Of a stretch of DNA of 64,000 nucleotides, positions 21,302 to 34,536 are shown piece by piece. Source of the stretch: Caprimulgus europaeus. Taxonomy: Eukaryota > Chordata > Aves > Caprimulgiformes > Caprimulgidae. The DNA lies in assembly GCA_907165065.1 (NCBI GenBank), contig OU015541.1:6138001-6202000 (forward strand). Reading direction: 5' to 3'. Position numbers and translations under genes: made by a program. The stretch's first letter is position 1. Each line of letters opens with the position of its first letter. Below the pieces are notes generated by a model. It was not told where the DNA came from. It ran no database searches and saw nothing but the letters and a program-made list of their open reading frames with translations.

Positions 21302-21397
21302 ATTTATTTCCATCTCTGAATTCCTTTTCAATCACATTCAGGAAAAATGATTCTTGGTTCCTAAACACATTTATTTCCTTATTTAAGAAGATATTTA
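21302..21397 (+). promoter_or_regulatory. AU-rich element cluster
   Basis: ATTTA pentamers lie at 21302, 21369, 21381 and 21393, three of them within 30 nt. Dispersed ATTTA motifs in a U-rich context are class I/III-like AU-rich elements that bind HuR, AUF1 or TTP and control mRNA half-life. Confidence 0.45.
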
Positions 21398-21478
21398 TTA
21401 ACAGTTGGCAAAAATGCATACACATTTCTGGTTCTTTTCATAGAGCAGTTGTCAGAAGCCTTTTGTACAAACTAGTAA

Positions 21479-21484
21479 AATAAA
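21479..21484 (+). terminator. Main BMP7 poly(A) signal
   Basis: The hexamer is AATAAA. A probable cleavage zone follows at about 21495-21510. A GU-rich stretch (ttgtgtgtctgtgtgg) starts about 35 nt after the hexamer. This is the best-formed poly(A) site downstream of the stop codon. Another AATAAA at 21835-21840 could serve a longer form. Confidence 0.7.
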
Positions 21485-22368
21485 TCATTGCAACTTTACA
21501 AAAGATACCGCAACAACATTGTGTGTCTGTGTGGTTATTCTCCCTATATTCAAAGAACCTTTTTGGCTGGGCAATATTTACTCTTCAGACTTTGTTTTTT
21601 CATGTTGATCAATCTCTACATACAGCCAAAATCGGCACATGTCGCTGTTTGGTGTGACTTCTTCAGTCCAAATACAACAGAGAGGGAAGAATACAAAAAA
21701 TATGAATGTTTTGCAGATTGCACTGCAAAGATCCATGATTGAATTATAGTGCAGCTGTCAGCAGCTGTTTCAAAGAAGCAGGGGGTAAATTAGTTCTGTT
21801 TACTGCTAACATAGTTCAGAGATTTAGTCATCCCAATAAAATTATAGAGGCACAAGAAAGGAAAAAAGAAACTCCAAAGGAACATCAGCCAAGAAGCTGA
21901 CATTTTCTAATTTAGATTGTTTTAGCATATTTCAGAGATGCTGCTGGCATGAGGTTTCCTACTGTGGATACCACATCGCATTGCTATGGAGGCAGCTGAA
22001 AAATATAATAGTCTAAATCCCTGTATTAACTAAACTTTATATCTTCAGGGCATAACAGCAATTTTTGGGTTCTTGTTTACTTTGAACTGTGAGCAGAGTT
22101 GTGCCAGTTTATGTAGATGTATTTGCTGATTCAGAGGCTTAAATCATCAGCATTTTGGAGTTAACTACTGTCTTTCACAAGCAATTACAAATTCATAAGT
22201 AAACTTGCTTCGTGCACTGATCTGAAGCCCAGCAAAGCATTAGTGGAAAGACCTTTACTGACCTAAACTCGGGGTTTGTATGCTTGGACTAATTTTAGAA
22301 GTAGGACCTTCTGGTATTTCTGCATTTAGACCCAGCATAAGTCCAAGGTGCTTCCAGCAAGGGGAGGG

Positions 22369-22466
22369 AAAAAAAAACCTCCAACAAAACAACCTAACAA
22401 AAACCAACCAACTAAAAAAAACCCAAACCTGACCAAAAGCCACCCAAACACCCACAAACAGAAAAA
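22369..22466. repeat. A/C-rich strand-asymmetric tract
   Basis: About 100 nt are made almost only of A and C on the + strand, including several A7-A9 runs and AACCAACC-type units. It is probably a degenerate low-complexity repeat. Confidence 0.6.
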
Positions 22467-25448
22467 CTGTCCTGCTTTACAGTGCCAGTCGTGCAGCCAA
22501 CAGAAGCTTTACCACTAACTTCAACACATCCAGCCTTATACCATGAAATATCGGTTGGTTTCCAGCTCTGCCACAAACACACACAACTTGCTGGATATGC
22601 TTTGTAGCAGCTTTCCCAGCCTGGGAGCCAAAACTGCGATCCTGAGCTGGTTGCAGCCTTCCCTCGGTCCGCAGCGCTACTGTGGCTTTGTCTCCTCATC
22701 TACTGTTCTGGAAGAGGAATTCTTGACATGAATCCATATGCTGCCATAAACTGGCAGGGCTGTAAAACTCTAGTGAACCAGCTTCAAAACCAGCTAGATT
22801 TATCTGAGTAATGACATTTTAAAGCACATTTAAAACATTTTATAGATCAGTTATTTTAACTTCCTTTCAGGCCAAGCTTTGAGGCTGTTATGTTTGCTTA
22901 ATTGAGCTGTTTTAGATCTGTTCCAGTACTGACAATAGGATCCTTTTGTCTCTACGCAGGAATCCGCCCCTGTTGCTGCTAACATTCATATAATAAAACA
23001 TAATGATTCAAGTAAGCCTTAGTGTAATTTTAAGATTTCTGATTTTTATGGAAGCATCAACTGTAAAGCCCAAAGCCAGGGAGAGAGAGCAGAGCTCGAA
23101 CAGGCGCGGCTCAGCAGCGTTGCAAAGGACCACGAGATTTCCTCTGCGGCTCTGTTCGGTCCTTTCAGCTCTGCCTGCCATGGGAACAGACACTTTCTGG
23201 ATAAGTAAAACCAAAGAGACTCATCTTTTGAGCTGGGAATTTGCATCCTCTCTATGTTTCCATCCAAATACCCTGCTCGCTGACTTCCATGGCTGCCACA
23301 AACATTATTCTCCGTGTTCAGCCATTCCTTTGGAGAGAAATTCTCCCCAATTAAGCTAAAAGGAGCCTGTTTGAAGTTTTTATTTATCAGGTAATGATTG
23401 ACAAGACCTTGAGGCAAAAAACTAGGAGCAATTTATACTACAGTCATTCATTACCCAGGTACAAAAGCAACACAAATGGGTTATTATGGCCATTTTGAAT
23501 TACTGTTTTAAATAAAAATCTCTATTCCCTTCTTCAGCTTAATGCAGTAGAATTTGCATTCCTAAACCAGCATCTAAGAAGGATCAGAAGTTTTCAGATA
23601 ACACATATTTAATGCATCGATTTGTTTTCTAGCATGCACCCTGATTTTCCTACAGTTTATTTACTGATCAGGCAGTAGGAACAGACTTTTTAACCGTAAT
23701 ATTTTGAGAGTTATTTTGACATTGTGAGGTTTGCCACTTTGGGACAAATCTGCTGTTTTCTCCAATTAATAGAATCCTGATGTTTGAATTAATTCCATGA
23801 ATGAAGACAGCACCATCTTTAGACAGCTTGAGTTTGGTTTTACATTTAAATGGAAAACAGGACAAGTCATAGTCAGATTCATCAGCATGACAGTTTTCCG
23901 CCCCCCCATCAGGGAAAAGTACTGGGAAAACCAGGACAGAAAAAGGGGCTACAGCCTCCAACTCACAAAGCCTTAGAAAGGTAGCTGTGTACTTGGGCAA
24001 TTTTTGCAGGCATGGTGAAGCATTTAACCATTTGCAGGATAAGGCTTTACAGGGGGCTGCTTGAATTAACCTCACCCTTAAAGAATTGGCTTTCTTGTCT
24101 GCAATAAAACCCAATCCCAAGCCAGTCAGCAGTAATTTGGGGAATGGAGCATTTGTGTCTGGAATTGGGAGAGGGCGAGTGGCTGTGTTCCCTGCAACGT
24201 CCATGGGCTCACCCATAATTAAAACCATGCACTTACTCTTTCTGAACGGGAAGCTGAAGCGACTCCCGAGTTAGCAGTGCTGTGCTGCTGATAACTTTGG
24301 GCTAATGGTCTTATTTTAAGCAGCTCTTAGGAAAAAGGGGAGGATGCCAGAAGCACAGCAGGACTGTTCTGCTTTAGTGTGTCAGCACCTGTAACTCAAG
24401 CCCAGGACTTCGGGTTTAGGGTAAATTTCCAAAGCAGCACATACAGGCTTGGGGTGTCTCTGTTGTGGTGGGGTACAAAAAGCTTCCCAGAGGCATTTGG
24501 AGCCTTTCAACCTGTCTCTCCACCTTCCCCTCCATGGCATGATCTCTCTGCCAAGGTCTAGAGTGGGTAATGGCCCTGGTAGTGGCCAGACACTAGTGGT
24601 GACACCAGCAAGGTGACCTTTGGCTTGGCTAATGAAGGCAAACTGTTCCAGGCTGCTGGATTTATTCCTGTGTTATTTGTTGCTGCTGTGTCAGGTGCTT
24701 CATATAAGACATGTGGAAGCAGACACATTCAGTGTCTGGATTCAGTTATGAAGGGTCAGAGCTCAAAGATATCATTTCTCAGGTCCCAACAATTTAAGCC
24801 ATTTTGTTCAGCATTTATAACAAGCTGTAGACAAGAGCAGAGAGGTCGATGGCTCTACATCTGTCTGGTTGGGCAGAAGCACTAGGCAAACTTTTTTAAA
24901 AGTTATTTGGGCAATTGTTTAATGAGAATAAATTCATCATTTTAGCTTCTATCTTTGACTATATACCAAACATACAAGAAAGGAGCACAAAACAAAATAA
25001 GCTGATACAAAATTGACAAATGAGAAGTTTTGCTTCTGATTTGTTTTTTCATTTCTCACAGTGATCTGTTGCCACTACTGACCTGTACTGGTGCTGAAGC
25101 TAGAATCTAGCTCTTCAACCCACTGAATTGCCTTAACAGGGCAGGACCTGGCTGGACTGCAGCTTTAGGACTTGGTTAATTACTCCAAGGCTGCATTTCA
25201 TGAAACCTCAGGGCTAAATCTCAGACTGGACAGCAAGTGGAGGTTGGGGCAGGCATTTGTGAGAAGAAAACACGCAGCTACTCACTTTGCAACTGCACAA
25301 CCAGGTGTTGAAATCCATCTTGCAGGGTTCCCCTGGAAACCCAGCCAGTGGTTTTGGTGAGAAGGAATATTACACTCAGAGAGGCTGTGCCACCATTGAC
25401 TTGCAGTGACTTTAATCAAAAGATCTCTTTCCTAAGAGCAAGGCAGGC

Positions 25449-25478
25449 TTTTTTTTCCCCCCTTTCTTTCTTTTTTTA
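25449..25478. repeat. Polypyrimidine tract
   Basis: Thirty nucleotides of uninterrupted T and C (T8, C6, then TTTCTTTC-type units). It is simple sequence. Confidence 0.75.
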
Positions 25479-25753
25479 ATTAGAGAAATGCACAAGTGAT
25501 TCCAGGTTCGGGCCATCAGTTGTTTTGGTTTCACATGACTACTGAGAAATCAACTGTAAAAGCTGGTGCAGTTATAGACACACATACCATGCACAGAACA
25601 TGAACTATAAATACTGGCAGGGAGTCTAGTTTAAGAAGCTGCAGTTAACGTTGTGTCAGAACAGCCCTTGGAACCCCCATTTCCAGAGATTTATCTTGCA
25701 GGGGGTGGGGAGGGAATAAATCCGATTGTGCTGGAGCGTTGCCTACAACTTCT

Positions 25754-25780
25754 CAGCCATAAAGCCTTTATTTATGGCTG
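25754..25780. repeat. Hairpin with 10-bp arms
   Basis: CAGCCATAAA (25754-25763) and TTTATGGCTG (25771-25780) are exact reverse complements around a 7-nt loop. The nearby sequence has CCTTTGTTATG (SOX-like) and TGTTTATTT (forkhead-like), so it may belong to a regulatory block. This is an inference. Confidence 0.7.
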
Positions 25781-27123
25781 TTACACAGCATGAAAGATTC
25801 AATTTGTCCTTTGTTATGAATTTCAGTGGATCATGTAACTGTTTATTTCCAAATATTTTTTTAAAGTTGGTATTTTTGGTTTGCAGGAAAAAACAAAGCT
25901 CTTTATAGCCCATACCAGTGGGGATGTGCTTAGACCACACTTGACAGAGACAGTACAGTGTGGTCCCAAAGTCCTGCAATTTCTTCTGCTGGGTCCACGG
26001 AAGAGGATGAGAAAAGGTAGTGCAGGATTTTCGTAATGCTGGAGTTCTTGGGGACACAGTTTAAGCTCTAGGTTGAGGTATCGCCCACCTCAACCTGCAC
26101 CACCTCAGTTGATGGTATGTGTCTCGGTCACGGTCTTGCAACCATTTCAGTCTTTAGTGAGGAATGGCAGCCAGCTCCCTCCGAGAGCTGCTGGAAGGAC
26201 TTCTGCTCAGAAGCAGCAGCTCCAGCTTCACAGGAATTGCTGGAAAACCATAACCAATCCAAGGCACAAACCGGATCAGCTCTTCCCAGCTTTGTGAGAT
26301 TTCCCACTTCTAGTAGTGGCTGAGAACAAGATGCTCACTAAAAATTATCAAAGCCAGAGAGATGTGCCTTCAGTGACACACTGCACTTAGCAGCCCGATC
26401 CCTCTGCAGTGGCAATGTGGAGTCACAATGATAATCCTATTAATTAGCACTTGCAAAGCACTGTCTTCAAAGCATTTTTGTTGGTATTAGTTAAAAAAGA
26501 AAGAAGATTGTATTTTGCATTAATTTATTTCATGTTTCTCATTTGGCTCAAGAACAAGCCTTGAGAAACCTGTTGTTTGGGCTAGAGGTAACAGCCTCAG
26601 GTTAAAAGAGATGGAGACTCCTTCCTGGGAGATGTGGGAGACTGACAGCAAATTAAGCCCGTAGGTCAAATATTATGCTCTCCAGATGGGAGTGACAGTC
26701 TTTGAGGAAGTAGATCTGGTTTTCTGCTGCAGCACCTCTCAGAAAATGAAAAGAAAAACATTACCACCAACACTGCAGGATACTGGAATTGCTTTTGCTT
26801 CATTTCCAGACCATGTGTCAGACATACTCTGATGTCTCCTCAGATATGTCCTCTTCCTCTTTATGAAAGGAGGTAGCAGACCAGGGATGTATCAAGTCCA
26901 TGATTCACCCACCTCCTCTTGAAAGATGCTGAGCAAATGAAGAGCTGGAACAGATCACGAGGATTGTCATCATCTATATTAGTCCCTGGCTCATCAATCA
27001 AACATAGGACTGATATTTAGTTTGTAAGAGCATGGCACAGATATTCTGCAGCCCCTTACCACACTGCAAGCAAGACACAACATCCCTCTTCTGCAGATAC
27101 ACCAGGACAAATTAAAAACCACC

Positions 27124-27157
27124 AAAGTAGGTTCTTTAACCTAAAGTAGGTTCTTTA
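27124..27157. repeat. Short tandem duplication
   Basis: AAAGTAGGTTCTTTA occurs at 27124-27138 and 27143-27157 (period 19). Confidence 0.8.
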
Positions 27158-30100
27158 GTGGAGGGTAGCTACAGGCTTTCAAGAAGAGCCCCGAGATGCT
27201 GATGTCCCTAGAGCAGGAGCACTTACTGCTCCTTAAACAAAGACACAAGCATAACACCCTGCAGCTGGTGGCAGAGTGGGCCCTCCCTTGATTATGAGGG
27301 CAACTGTTTTTTGAGTAGGGTTCTGAGGCTGAAGGTAATATTTCCTATTTCTCATTAACAAAGCAAGCATTAATGAGGTTTGCTGTTCCAACTGTTTCTT
27401 GATGGCAACAGAACGTAGTTCTCTCATTGGTGGGGAAAGCAGTAAACTTGACCAGTAAACTTGGAGGCTATCAGGCCTCTAAGGCCCTTCAGAAATTTAT
27501 GATGGCATCAAAGATCACACTATTAAACAATGCATCTTACAGTGTTTAAAAGAGAAGGGGTTTCAGATGGCATGGAGGTCCACTGGACACAAGCAAAGAA
27601 GGAGACATCCAAGACAGGTTGATGGGGAGCCAGTGATTGTACTGGATGGTTGCAGAGAGGAGGACCAAACATTGGGGTAGCAGACATAGATGGTTCTTTT
27701 AGCACTTGAAAATGAGCTAGATCCAATCCTTCTGATGTTTATTTTCCAGCACTAATTTCAAGCCATCTTCCTGAACTACCTGATTTTTTCCAGCTCTTAG
27801 CCTGCTTTGGCAAGTCCTCACCACTGCTGTGCTTTGGACACCCCTGCAGCCATACACGTGTTTACACATTTTTAATACATAACATTACTTGTGTACCTAC
27901 AACTAATAAAAGCAAGGTAACTTGACTACTGCTCTAGAACTAGGGAGTCAAACCCCCATCTAGGTTTGGAGAAGGGCTGCACAGCTTACAGCAGCCTCAA
28001 GCAAAGCTTAGAAAGTAGCAGAGGGAGGTGATTTAAATAAAAAAAAAAGAAAAAGCAATAAGCACACTGTTCTTTCGGTGGACAATAGATTTCGTGGATC
28101 AAGTGGGGTATTTCTGCTGAGGCAGCTAACCTGGAGTTACACATGGAGAAAGGTGGAACATACCCAACATCTTTGTTATGTCTTTAAAACACCTTCCTCA
28201 GAACTTCCTTGCATACATTTACAGCTTCCACACACAGAAGTAATTTGGCCCTTACTGGTCCTGCTGCCACCTGGGCTTTGGCCAGCTTTATACTGTTTGA
28301 TGCTTCTTTTAAGGTTGCCTATTTTTGGAGCCAGGTGATAACAATATTTCATTTGATTTAGCTTTAGCTTTCAGATCATTGGAAAGTGGCAGAAAGAACC
28401 CTACACACAGGTTACCACAAAGAAAACAGTTGATACCCAAATCTCTGTTTACATACAGATTCTGAATTCAGCCAGATTTCCGTGAGGTTTTATTGCTTTA
28501 CAGGAAACACAACTTCCCAAACACACTATAGACACAAACACATCCCAGATGTGATGTGCTTCTTGTTAAACAGCTCTTTCCTGCAACCTTCCGTGTGCTA
28601 GGCGGTCACAGAATATCAGAGACGCCACACTCACTGCTCCTCCAGCTCAAGGCTTCAAAAAAGTTGTTTTTGTTGATTTACTGTCAGTATGACAGTAGTG
28701 ACCTCAATGGCTCGTTCTAGGCTCAGAATCCTCCAATTCTGTCAGCCTCTACTTGAAGATATACAGGTTAACTGCACAAAGGCATGGCAAACCTTGACAC
28801 CTGCTCCCTGCCTCTGACAGGAGGGTAAGAATGAGCCACTTGCCAGAGGTCTCACACACACACTTGAAGAGTTTTCTGGGTCAGGGCATGCTTCCACACT
28901 ATAATATACATCATATAAAACATTTAATCAACATCTGCCTCTCCCACCCTCCTCTACATATAAGAATCTTCTAGGAAAAATAACAGTTACTCAATCAGTA
29001 CACAAAAACATTGAGCTCCAGCTCTTCCCTCTTCAGTCAAATTAAGGAGAGACATTTTCTGCGTAAGACGACTGATAAACACTGTGCCCTGTACTTTAGG
29101 TCTTCATGGCTGGTATCTACCTTAATTGCTGCTTTCCGTTTGCTTTGGCCTCTTCTCAAAGCAAGCAGTGCATATAATTGCACACCAAGGGAGATGTCTG
29201 CCTCTGATCTGTCTGACCAGTTTCTCCCAGCAGTAATTCAGGAGTGTCTCTGTTGGTAGTAGACTTAACCAGCAAATGAAAGCAGCTTTAGGATTCAGCC
29301 ATCTTCCCAAAATTCAAGGATTTTTCCCTGTTCAATAGGATGTTGTCAGGTTTGGCTGACAAAACTGTTTATTGTGCTGTGAATTGTTGGCCAAAATGAA
29401 GCTCCACTGCTGTCTGAAGTTGTACTCATTGAGGCCACCTCATCCTTGAGAGAAAACTGCCATATCCCTTCTCAACTGTTAGCTTACAAGAAGCAGACAC
29501 AAGCAATGCAGAGAGCTTGGCCAGGCATCACCAGCACACCCCTCTGGGGACAGCCCACCCCACACACCCAGGGCTGCATACCCCAATGCCAATGCCTTGG
29601 GTTCCTCATTGTGCCCTGGCCTCTTTCACCTCTGTCCAGTCTGCTTAGCTCAGGAGAAAAGTCCAGCACATTCACAATCACTTGACAATTTAAGTAGGAG
29701 ACACTGCTGGTGTGCACCCAAGCCCCCAAAGCTGCCTGGTGATCCAACCAGCCAGTGCCCACAGCAGCTTGCCAAGCTTCCCCCTCTGCCCCATCTGTTT
29801 TCTTCCCCCATTGACCTGATTGCATTAATGTGAAGAGCAGCATCAGAAAGCTTGTGACGATGGGACTGGAATTTCTCAGTCAAGTTTATTTTAACACGTC
29901 TAGAATACTAGATATCCAGCAAGCTATATATAGAGATAGAGCTACATCACAGAAAAAAAAGCCCTATAGTTCCGAAAGCCACAAGGCCATGAAGATAGAT
30001 TATCTGAATTACTGTCATTACCAAAATTGCTAGCTAAAGAAGGAACTTCCAAACATCATGCATCACTCTAGCAGTTGGACTATAGGAACCACTGTAATTA

Positions 30101-32984
30101 CAAAGCATTTTAAATCATGCCAGTACAAACAAGATCTGGAAATGGAAAATACCATGCTAGTCATTGCATCTGGAAATTAATGGTTGGCATGGAAATGCAT
30201 GGAACGGGTTACTCATGCTGAGCAGTGGGCACAGTGAAGTCATGTCCACCACTGCTCCTCACTACCTTTGACTACAGGCAAAGGTTATTTCCACAGTCTC
30301 ACCCACACGCTGGCAGCATCCAAACCCTGTTCCTCACAGGAGGGCTGGCGTCACTGTTAGGGGAATCTCAGCTCACAACATCCCCAAGTGCCAAGAAAGG
30401 TGTGAGGTACAAAGGCCAAGGGACAACACAAGCCACACCAGCCCTAATCCAGGCATTAAATAGGTGCTCATCACTCTGTTAGACAGGTTGACCAGAGATG
30501 TAGTGGATTTCTGGTAAGGACCAATGCTTGGATTCATGGTGACCCACACTTGGAGATCATCCATACAGAATATTTGTCATCCCTTTGAAAAGCTTCGAGG
30601 AGAATGTAGAGCTCTTTTTCTACTGAAAATAAACACATCCACAGGTTTTTGTAATCCCTGCAGGAAGCCCAAAACCAACACTGCCAAAAACACCCATCTC
30701 AAGTGAATGCTGTCATTCTCTCTTGCAAGACCAAAGCAACATTTAAGTCAAATAACGCACAAAGAGGCATTTTAGTAAGTCTGTTTGAAACAACGAATTT
30801 TAAGAACTTCTTACTAAAAACTTTAAGAGAAGAATTTGTAATCAAGGAATTTCCATTAAAAAGGGGGGAAAAAAAATCTTTACAGCAACTTCCAGATCCA
30901 GCGTACATGCCCCAGATTTAACAGGCAAGAATAGCATTTCTCCCCAGTCTCTGTAAGAGGAAACAGTTGTGGGTGTACAGCAGAGAGAGACAAAGCAGAA
31001 CATTTACATCACACCTAGCAAGCCCCAGCCCTGATACACAAGCAGACAGGGTCCTTCCCCAGTCCTGCTGTCCCAGCTGCAGGTGTGCACATCAACAGGA
31101 CTATCCTGCCTTTATGGGCTGTGCTCCTTCGTTGCGCAACGTCCTGAGTACTAATCTCCAAACACGATCAGCATGGAGAGTGGTTGTCCTTATCTACTGC
31201 AGAGCAGCTGTTGTGGACTTCTGTCTACAAGATCAAAGGAAAGCTTATTCCAACAAGCCAACATTACTCAGAAAGCTGGAATCAGCTCACTCTGGGATAA
31301 AACTCACCATGTCCCACCCAGGGTTGGGGTGCAGACCAGCAGTATCACTCCAGCCAGAACTACAGGCTGAACTCCGCTGTCCCAAGGACAAGAACAAAGC
31401 AGCTTTCAAAGGGAGAACATCACTTCCTACTCTTGTTTCTGCACCCCCTGTTCCAAACAATGCTTTTGGCTCCCTACATGGACAACGCAACACTCATTTC
31501 TTCTTAGAGGACAAGCTCATGCTATAGCAGCAAAACTCAAAAGTTCAGATTATTCTGTCTGCAGGGTGGGAGGAACTTTCAGAAATCTTCCCTATCTGTG
31601 TTGTACTCAGTCCTGGCAGTGAGTAGAGCAGAGCAGGTAGCAGCAGAACAAAACACACAGCCAGCAGACATATTTTACCAGCCACAGCAAGTGAAGTATC
31701 TGCCTAACTTGCCTCTGTACATAACCAACCTGATCATGACCAAGAACAAGGTGAAGCCAGAGCAAATCAAACACCTGAATAATAATTAAAATATCATTGC
31801 TCTAAAAACACTGCACAGAAACCCCTCTCACAGGGCTCACAGAGCATTTTAAGGTGCAGTCTATTCAGTGAGCAACCCCAACGTCCCAATGCCTCTGCTT
31901 CCAGGCTCATAACCAGGCTGGCTGAAGACCAACAGATACAGGTAGAAGAGGCTGTTCTTCTGCTGTCTCCTACACAGGGTGGTAGCTCTGCCCAAGACTC
32001 CCTCCAGATTCTACTTCTGGCCACTCCAGCTATACCCACACATCAACCCCACTGCTGTATTTCTCAGTTATTCCACACTACTATATCATTTTATTTAGGA
32101 CTACAAAAGATAAAGCTTACCTCTCCAGTACCAGATGTCACCTTTATCATTTCCCCCTGCATAGTCTTCTCAAGAGAAGCAGGCTGCAATATCAAGGTAG
32201 TACCAGCAGTTAGTCCTTCCAGGGAAAGGAGAGCTCAGACCTTCCCAAAGTCAACAACACACCAGAGGCCATAAGACTTTTCACCTCCTCAGGATGAACC
32301 CCATCCTATCTGACCAAACCTCCAGCACCAAGCCCTCAGCTCAACTTCTCAGTGACTAGTATAAAGCCCCATAACTCAGCCCTTTCTAAAAGCTTCTGAT
32401 TTTCACCTCATTTGGTGATAATTTACCCATCAGGTTTTCTCAATCACATGGCATCATTTCCTCTCCCCCAGGTGGTATAGCTTAAGTATGGAGGAGCCTA
32501 TATCTGCCCTTCTCACAGGCTCCAACTCCAAAGAGCTCACTAACAAAGCAATCATCCATTTATTAAGTGCATACTGGTGTTCTCCTTCACCTCATTCTGT
32601 TGTGTCATTACACAACCTTTTACAGACTCCTTTGCTGGCCACAAGAAGCCATCTGCATGTCTGGCCCCACTATGGAGGGACCTTCTGCCCTACATCATTG
32701 TGGGGATCAGGAAGCACCTTCCTCTCTCCTGCCTTCCTCTCCCCAGGGGCTCTTGCAGCCAGGCTGGTCCATCATCAGCAAGGAGAGGCAGAAGAGCCAG
32801 GCACGGACTGCTCTCAAATGGCCAGGTGGGCAGCTGGAGTGTTTCTGGTGAAATCACCAGTTCCCTGGAAAGCCTGGTGTAAAAAAAGTACATTTTTCAC
32901 ATCCCACAGCTGGTTTGTAATAAGAATTGCTCCCAAGACAGCCCTCTCCCAAGTTTGTCTAGAAGGTTGGAGGGCCCCACATCT

Positions 32985-33065
32985 GCAGAGGGGTTGGGAG
33001 CCCTGCCCGCCCGTGTGGGCGTACACACGCGGTCTCACATGCCCAAGGCCGCACACGAGGAGGTT
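32985..33065. other. Small CpG-rich patch
   Basis: About eight CpGs fall within 60 bp (…GCCCGCCCGTGTGGGCGTAC…), well above the flanks. It is too small to call a CpG island. It may mark a regulatory element. Confidence 0.35.
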
Positions 33066-33599
33066 TGGTAGCGGCACAGAAACCTTTTCCCCCTCACTCA
33101 TTATTTGAAAAAGCACTGGTAGGCTGCGCTATCTTTCCCCCAGTCCTGTATCAGCCTCCCAAGCACTTCCGCATCTTCCCCTGGAGCCACAGCCTGGATG
33201 ATCAGCGTCACTTTAATGTGGTCTTTGTTATTTTTGCATCTGGGTTCCACATTTAGGAATTCAGCACTTTGCAATGCAGCGGGGATAGAGTGACAGCGGC
33301 TGAACTGCTTAACTGGTTGTTTACCAATTCCCCTCTTTTCTGCACATACATTTTCCTCCAGTTGAAGTGGTTCCCACACTCTTGCAAGGCTGTGTCCTAA
33401 CAGTGAATGTCTGAGCCTAAGGATTGCATTAAATCACACAATATCTTAGCACAGCCCTTATTATACCTTAAATTATTAACACAACAGAGTATTTCAGAGC
33501 GTACTACATAAAAAGTTCCTACACTGAACTTTGATTATTGCTACACTCACTTCTGTGCTTTAAACAAGACATAACTCTGTATGATATGGAAGAAGTTGG

Positions 33600-33700
33600 A
33601 TCTGGAGTCTTGACCTCTATTTCTCATCATCCGCTGCATAACTTTGGGTAGAAGGCATCACCCATCAGTGCCTCAGTGTCCCTGTCTGTAAAATGTTTAT
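33600..33700 (+). repeat. MIR SINE fragment
   Basis: CTGCATAACTTTGGG…CATCACCCATCAGTGCCTCAG…CCTGTCTGTAAAATG follows the MIR consensus order (CTGTGTGACCTTGGG…GCCTCAGTTTCC…CTGTAAAATGG) closely. It is the clearest old SINE in the window. Confidence 0.65.
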
Positions 33701-34536
33701 TTTTCAAATGTGGCAGGAATTGGTATGATCAAACAGGCTGTAAAACATGCAAAGCCCTGGCAGTGTATGCAGGAGGGCACAGCTTATGATGAGGAGCCTG
33801 GTGAGAGCAGATAGGTGTGAGGTCAAGCACCGAGTGGCTGTGGGTCCTGCCAAGTCCGGCTGTCCCAGACCAGTAACTGGACTGCCTGGGATGGGTCACT
33901 TCCAAAGCAATAACAACTGGGAAAACACATAGCAAGTCAAAAGTTGGAAAGTATTTGGCCACCATCCACCCGTCTTCACCTAGGCAATGAAATTGCTTTC
34001 TCTCTGCTGCTTTGTTGAATGGAAAATTCACCCTCTCCAGATATTTGTGACTTGTCACATCTCACAGCCTGGTGTATGGGCAGATCTGCCAGCTGAGATT
34101 TTATAGTCCCATTAGGGAGAAGAAGACAGTGAGCTGATCACATGGCTATGGAGAAATAATTATGAGTTTTGTTGAGTAAGATTCAGAAAACAAAAAACTC
34201 GAAATGCCTTTCTTAATTTTTTAAAAAAATCTATTTTTCTCCACCAAAAACCATCTCTGAAATAAAAAAAACCCTACAAAAAGGCTGTTGTATAAATAAA
34301 GTACAGATGTCAGGCTTGGGGAAGAATTATTTTAGGTTTAAATATTTATCAAAATTTGAAGGAAAGCTGTGTGAAGAATGTTTAAAAACGTACTCATTTT
34401 TATCAGAATTTTATGTTAAAATGTAGTTGCCATTTTTCAGTCTCTTCTCCACAAAAAACCAAATTTGAACTTCTCAAGACCTGCAGTTTCCAGAAACGAG
34501 GCTGAAGTGTAGACATCAGCCAATTCCTCCAAGCCA

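Larger units (their letters stand above)
18801..21505 (+). other. BMP7: BMP7 3' UTR (probable extent)
   Basis: Noncoding sequence runs from the stop codon to the poly(A) signal at 21479. The length (about 2.7 kb) is close to the long 3' UTR of human BMP7. It starts with a G-rich tract (18803-18816 and 18856-18865) and contains an (AAAT)n microsatellite. AATAAA also occurs at 19230-19235 and 20195-20200, so shorter isoforms are possible. The last 300 nt are AT-rich and hold a Pumilio-type site and four ATTTA pentamers. The ORFs at 21163-21483 and 20624-20899 have no recognisable domain. Confidence 0.7.
21511..25740. other. Intergenic DNA downstream of BMP7
   Basis: I see no gene. Contents are an extra AATAAA at 21835, an A/C-rich strand-asymmetric tract at 22369-22466 and a small CpG-bearing patch around 23090-23165. 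There is also a polypyrimidine run at 25449-25478 and AT-rich unique sequence. The longest ORF (23668-24228, minus strand, 186 codons) has no domain or coding signature. Confidence 0.6.
25781..34500. other. Intergenic DNA, mostly featureless
   Basis: No recognisable gene. The longest ORFs (30967-31527 and 32488-33108, + strand) have no domain, start context or splice support. Other contents are a 15-bp near-tandem duplication at 27124-27157, a small CpG-rich patch at 32985-33065, and a MIR-like fragment at 33600-33700. Otherwise it is unique moderate-GC sequence. Confidence 0.6.

Noticed and set aside
22369..22466. A/C-rich tract considered as a retroposon tail
   Set aside because: No recognisable element body lies on either side. 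Simple low-complexity sequence is the simpler reading.
23668..24228. 186-codon minus-strand ORF
   Set aside because: No domain, no family resemblance, and no matching splice or poly(A) signals.
30967..31527. 186-codon plus-strand ORF
   Set aside because: No recognisable domain, no start-context or splice support, and several other frames are also open here.
32488..33108. 206-codon plus-strand ORF
   Set aside because: Three overlapping frames are open together, no domain is recognisable, and an ORF of this length is expected about once by chance in 64 kb scanned in six frames.
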